Below, piece after piece: positions 5,325-7,157 of a stretch of 7,157 nucleotides of DNA (position 1 is its first letter; the number at the start of each line of letters is the position of its first letter). Source of the DNA: a bacterium (GTDB lineage Bacteria; Pseudomonadota; Alphaproteobacteria; Caulobacterales; Hyphomonadaceae); the NCBI GenBank assembly GCA_030824255.1, contig JAVBYB010000560.1:1-7157 (forward strand). The letters run 5' to 3'. Both the position numbers and the translations under genes were made by a program. Under the pieces are notes generated by a model that worked only from the letters and a program-made list of their open reading frames with translations, was not told the DNA's origin and ran no database searches.

Positions 5325-5669
5325 ATGGACCGCCGGGCTCCCGCCCGGCAGTCGACGCGCAGCGTCGAACACAGACGCTCACGCAAACGACCACCCCCGC
5401 CTGTCATTCCGGACGCACGCTTGCATGCGAACAGGAATCCAGACGCCGCGCGCACAAGCCTCACCCGGCTCGTCGCGGCGAAGGCCGCGCCCCAGCGCGG
5501 ATCAGGCGGCTTGTCCCGGTTTGCAGCGCCAGCACCGCAAATGCTGCGCAATATGTCCCGGTGCCCGGCTCTCGCCGGCATGAGCTGCGCACGCCCCTGG
5601 CCTGACCTCATCAGGCCGCATCACACAGCAACCTCGCAGCTGCCTGCGAGAACGCGTCCGCGCGCCTAG
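5325..5669 (+). CDS. Doubtful Arg-rich ORF behind a strong ribosome site
   Basis: AGGAGG (5312-5317) lies 7 nt before the ATG at 5325, one of the best ribosome sites in the window. The frame gives 114 residues, starts MDRRAPARQSTRSVEHRRSR, and is rich in Arg, Pro and Ala with no domain I recognise. Its first 15 codons are made of two perfect hairpins (5332-5349 and 5352-5368). From about codon 27 it runs through the 180-bp repeat element, then overlaps the flgL stop by 4 bp on the other strand. Other frames are equally open here. Either a small gene was interrupted by a repeat, or the ribosome site is a coincidence; the second is more likely. Confidence 0.2.
   Translation: MDRRAPARQSTRSVEHRRSRKRPPPPVIPDARLHANRNPDAARTSLTRLVAAKAAPQRGSGGLSRFAAPAPQMLRNMSRCPALAGMSCARPWPDLIRPHHTATSQLPARTRPRA
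5332..5368. repeat. Two tandem perfect hairpins
   Basis: GCCGGGC (5332-5338) pairs with GCCCGGC (5343-5349) across a 4-nt loop. Two bases later TCGACGC (5352-5358) pairs with GCGTCGA (5362-5368) across a 3-nt loop. Both 7-bp stems are perfect and GC-rich. They sit just after the AGGAGG/ATG at 5312-5327, and would fold strongly in RNA of either strand. Tandem spacing of this kind is typical of REP/BIME-like intergenic repeats. Confidence 0.6.
5404..5583. repeat. 180-bp intergenic element with inverted ends (REP/MITE-like)
   Basis: The segment starts with TCATTCCGG (5404-5412) and ends with CCGGCATGA (5575-5583), inverse complements at 8 of 9 positions. Close to the left end, ATTCC (5406-5410) and GGAAT (5434-5438) pair around a CGCA/TGCG stem (5414-5417 with 5426-5429). 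The phrase GTCATTCCGG...GGAATCCAG and a right end of the CCCGGCTC...GCCGG type are familiar to me from dispersed intergenic repeats in alphaproteobacterial genomes. There is only one copy here, no transposase, and no target-site duplication that I can see, so its status as a repeat family member is an inference. Confidence 0.5.
5474..5500. repeat. Two overlapping, mutually exclusive GC hairpins
   Basis: CGCGGC (5474-5479) pairs with GCCGCG (5484-5489) across a GAAG loop. CCGCGC (5485-5490) pairs with GCGCGG (5495-5500) across a CCCA loop. The two share 5485-5489, so only one can form at a time. Both have 6 GC pairs. This is inside the 180-bp element. Confidence 0.5.
5599..5650 (-). terminator. 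Tandem hairpins after flgL, possible operon end
   Basis: Downstream of the flgL stop (5666) on the minus strand come two perfect 7-bp hairpins: CTCGCAG/CTGCGAG (5633-5639 with 5644-5650, 4-nt loop) and GGCCTGA/TCAGGCC (5599-5605 with 5611-5617, 5-nt loop). The first begins 15 nt past the stop codon, a usual distance for a terminator or a 3'-end stabilising stem. It is followed on the minus strand by GTTGCTGTGTG, which is only moderately T-rich, so classical intrinsic termination is not assured. Confidence 0.4.
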
Positions 5670-6589
5670 TCGATATAATTCAGCAGCGACAGTCCACGCA
5701 GCACGTTGAACACGCTCGCCGACGACTGGTAGGCGAACTGCGCCTGGTTCAGCCGCACGGCCACTTCCGCCAGATCGACATTCACGATCCCGCCGATCGC
5801 CTCGTCCATAGCATTGAGGCGCGAGGTGAGCCGGGTAGACGCAGCATCCACATCCTGCGTCAGCCGGCCATTTTCCGCCTGTGAACTGAGGATGGAGTTG
5901 AACCCGGCGCTGAGCGCGGTCAGCTCGCTCTCGATCGCCGCGCGCTGCGTTTGGGAAAGATCGCCGCCGAACGGGCCATCGACGCCCTGATGCAGTTCGG
6001 CCAGCCGCTTGATCGAGGCCATCGCCTGCGTCACCACGTCGTCGGCCACAACACCCGCCGCAACCGTCCGCCCTTCCTCGACGCGCATGACCTGCGCGTC
6101 CGAGCTGTCCCCGATCGTATCCGACAGCGGATTGGCGGCGAGATCGGTGATGCTGTCCGCCGAGATCGGGGCGCGGTCGTTCATCACGCCGCCAAAGAGG
6201 TAACGCCCGCCGAGATTGGTGTTCATCGTATCCTTGAGCACCGCGAACGCTTCTTCCAGCTGCGCCTGAATCCCTTCACCGCTGTCGAGGCTGAGATTCT
6301 GGAACAGCTCCTGCTTCAGCTTGTCCACCGCATCCGCCGCGCGGCCAAGCGCAACATCCTGGATCTGCAGGCGCGTCGTCATCTCCCTGACGGTGCCCTC
6401 GAAACCCTTCAGGCGCGAATACATCCGTTCCGCCGACACCAGCGTCTGCGCCTCGCGGCCATAGCCCTTGAGATCATCCGACCGCGTCTGCGACGAGCTC
6501 TGCCGGCTGGCCTCGACCAGCTCCTGCTGCGCGCGGGAGATGTCGGCCACTGAGGCCATCGGGATCATTGCAGAAGAAATACGTGTCAT
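5666..6589 (-). CDS. flgL: Flagellar hook-filament junction protein FlgL
   Basis: FlgL (HAP3) is exported through the flagellar type III apparatus and, with FlgK, joins the hook to the flagellin filament. The 307-residue product has the flagellin-family layout. A helical N-terminal domain (about 1-120) begins MTRISSAMIPM. The turn GGRYLFGG (127-134) is typical of flagellin-like proteins, and is followed by a short variable middle (about 135-205). A helical C-terminal domain ends with VNVDLAEVAVRLNQAQFAYQ and a terminal LSLLNYID, the expected tail. There is no cleavable signal and no Cys, as usual for the axial proteins. GAGG lies 10 nt before the ATG, and its G, A and neighbouring T overlap the TGA stop of flgK 12 nt upstream, so the two are one operon with coupled translation. 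Nothing appears truncated. The product could be taken for a flagellin, but the position after flgK supports FlgL. Confidence 0.93.
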   Translation of the reverse strand: MTRISSAMIPMASVADISRAQQELVEASRQSSSQTRSDDLKGYGREAQTLVSAERMYSRLKGFEGTVREMTTRLQIQDVALGRAADAVDKLKQELFQNLSLDSGEGIQAQLEEAFAVLKDTMNTNLGGRYLFGGVMNDRAPISADSITDLAANPLSDTIGDSSDAQVMRVEEGRTVAAGVVADDVVTQAMASIKRLAELHQGVDGPFGGDLSQTQRAAIESELTALSAGFNSILSSQAENGRLTQDVDAASTRLTSRLNAMDEAIGGIVNVDLAEVAVRLNQAQFAYQSSASVFNVLRGLSLLNYID

Positions 6590-6601
6590 GGTTCAGTTTC
6601 C

Positions 6602-7156
6602 TCAGACCATGGACAGAACGACGTCGTACAGATCCTTCGCCGCCTGGATCATGCGAGATGCAGCGGCGTAGGCCTGCTGGTAAGTTGTCATCTTCACCAG
6701 CTCTTCGTCGAGGTTCACGCCCTCTTCGCTCATCCGGCGCTCGCGAACTTCCTGCCGCACCGACTCCGCAGCAGACCGCGCCGACTCCAGCGCCTCCGCC
6801 CGAACGCCGGCATGACCCGCCAGTCGCGCGCCATAGTCCATCACCGAGGTCACCTGCCCCATCAGCGCGCCCGCGCTGGCAAATGCCCGCGGCTCCGTTC
6901 CCGCCGCCTCGATACCTAGCGCGCCACGTCCATCGCCGGGCGCCAAAACGCGTGCGCCGGAAGCTGCACCGGCAAGGTTGGCCTGTGCAGAAGCAAGGAG
7001 GCCAGGGTTTGACTTGATCTCGGAACGTATGGCCAGGGACCGCGCACGCTCGGATGGCAACGTCTCGCCGAAACCGAAGATTTCCGAGAACGACATGCTT
7101 GTATCGCCCCGCGCTGTCGTGTCGCCGATCACGTCGATCCGGCCGACGCCGCTATT
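6602..7156 (-). CDS. flgK: Flagellar hook-associated protein FlgK, C-terminal part
   Basis: These are the last 184 residues of FlgK (HAP1), which caps the hook next to FlgL; the N-terminal part lies right of the window. The visible section is Ala/Gly/Ser-rich with long helices. It ends with SEEGVNLDEELVKMTTYQQA, YAAASRMI and a final DLYDVVLSMV. The 'G-V-N-L-D-E-E-x(5)-Y-Q-Q-A-Y-x-A-x-A-R-x-I' signature is that of the C-terminal FlgK/FlgE/FlgG domain, which packs in the core of the axial structure. The frame is open from the window edge, and GTG at 7132 is internal rather than a start. The gene is followed 12 bp later by flgL, the standard flgK-flgL order. Confidence 0.93.
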   Translation of the reverse strand, partial: NSGVGRIDVIGDTTARGDTSMSFSEIFGFGETLPSERARSLAIRSEIKSNPGLLASAQANLAGAASGARVLAPGDGRGALGIEAAGTEPRAFASAGALMGQVTSVMDYGARLAGHAGVRAEALESARSAAESVRQEVRERRMSEEGVNLDEELVKMTTYQQAYAAASRMIQAAKDLYDVVLSMV

Positions 7157-7157
7157 G

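Larger units (their letters stand above)
4975..5665. other. Repeat-rich intergenic region, no recognised gene
   Basis: About 690 bp separate the CCx3Cx2C gene from the end of flgL. Five of the six frames hold open stretches of tens to over 150 codons at once, their translations are Arg/Pro/Ala/Ser-rich, and none resembles a known family. This is what GC-rich non-coding DNA gives. From 4975 to about 5115 I see nothing notable. From 5116 on it contains a long inverted repeat, a strong ribosome-site/ATG pair, a 180-bp element with inverted ends, and a run of hairpins, each listed separately. Confidence 0.7.

Noticed and set aside
5105..5611. Minus- and plus-strand ORFs of 154-168 aa in the gap
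   Set aside because: Several overlapping frames are open at once, with repeat-derived low-complexity translations and no family resemblance. A hydrophobic stretch in one plus frame (IQPLLAAALCAFLSLVKLF) was noted, but its ATG at 5198 has no ribosome site.
5951..6553. 200-aa plus-strand ORF opposite flgL
   Set aside because: Antisense shadow of flgL, His/Arg-rich, no ribosome site.

Overview
The window is GC-rich chromosomal DNA from a flagellated alphaproteobacterium. The evidence is an alphaproteobacterial-type MnmA, a FlgK-FlgL pair whose FlgL ends in the usual LSLLNY-type tail, an iron-sulfur bacterial cryptochrome/photolyase of the Agrobacterium PhrB / Rhodobacter CryB type, and the end of a host-attachment (AtsE-like) protein. 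Caulobacterales/Hyphomonadaceae is my best guess for the lineage, but that rests on overall resemblance only. No phage, transposase, tRNA, rRNA or CRISPR genes are seen.

Layout. 2-229 (+): C-terminal end of a host-attachment family protein, overlapping by ATGA a very acidic unknown protein (226-624, +). 630-1886 (-): mnmA, tRNA 2-thiouridylase, ending 5 bp from the acidic gene and preceded by a possible 21-codon leader ORF that overlaps its start codon. 2039-2461 (+): a small single-pass membrane protein with six cysteines outside the membrane. It overlaps 2454-3146 (+), an uncharacterised HEPN-like helical protein with an R-x4-H motif. 3236-4792 (+): an FeS photolyase/cryptochrome, behind a short promoter region framed by an inverted repeat. 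4789-4974 (-): a tiny CCx3Cx2C 'oxidoreductase-like' protein, convergent with and overlapping the photolyase by 4 bp. 4975-5665: about 690 bp with no recognised gene but many inverted repeats. 5666-6589 (-) and 6602-7156 (-): flgL and the C-terminal part of flgK, in one operon transcribed towards the repeat-rich region.

How the genes work together. The operon-like groupings are flgK-flgL (12 bp apart, with the flgL ribosome site overlapping the flgK stop), the six-Cys protein with the HEPN-like gene (8-nt overlap with an internal ribosome site), and the attachment protein with the acidic protein (4-nt overlap). The rest are single housekeeping or stress genes. The most unusual sequence is the 4975-5665 gap. 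Between 5332 and 5650 it has four perfect 7-bp hairpins with short loops, two mutually exclusive 6-bp GC hairpins, and a 180-bp segment bounded by near-perfect 9-bp inverted ends. This looks like a mosaic intergenic repeat and possibly a structured 3' region for the flagellar operon. The most interesting protein-level lead is the coupled membrane/HEPN-like pair, whose function is unknown.
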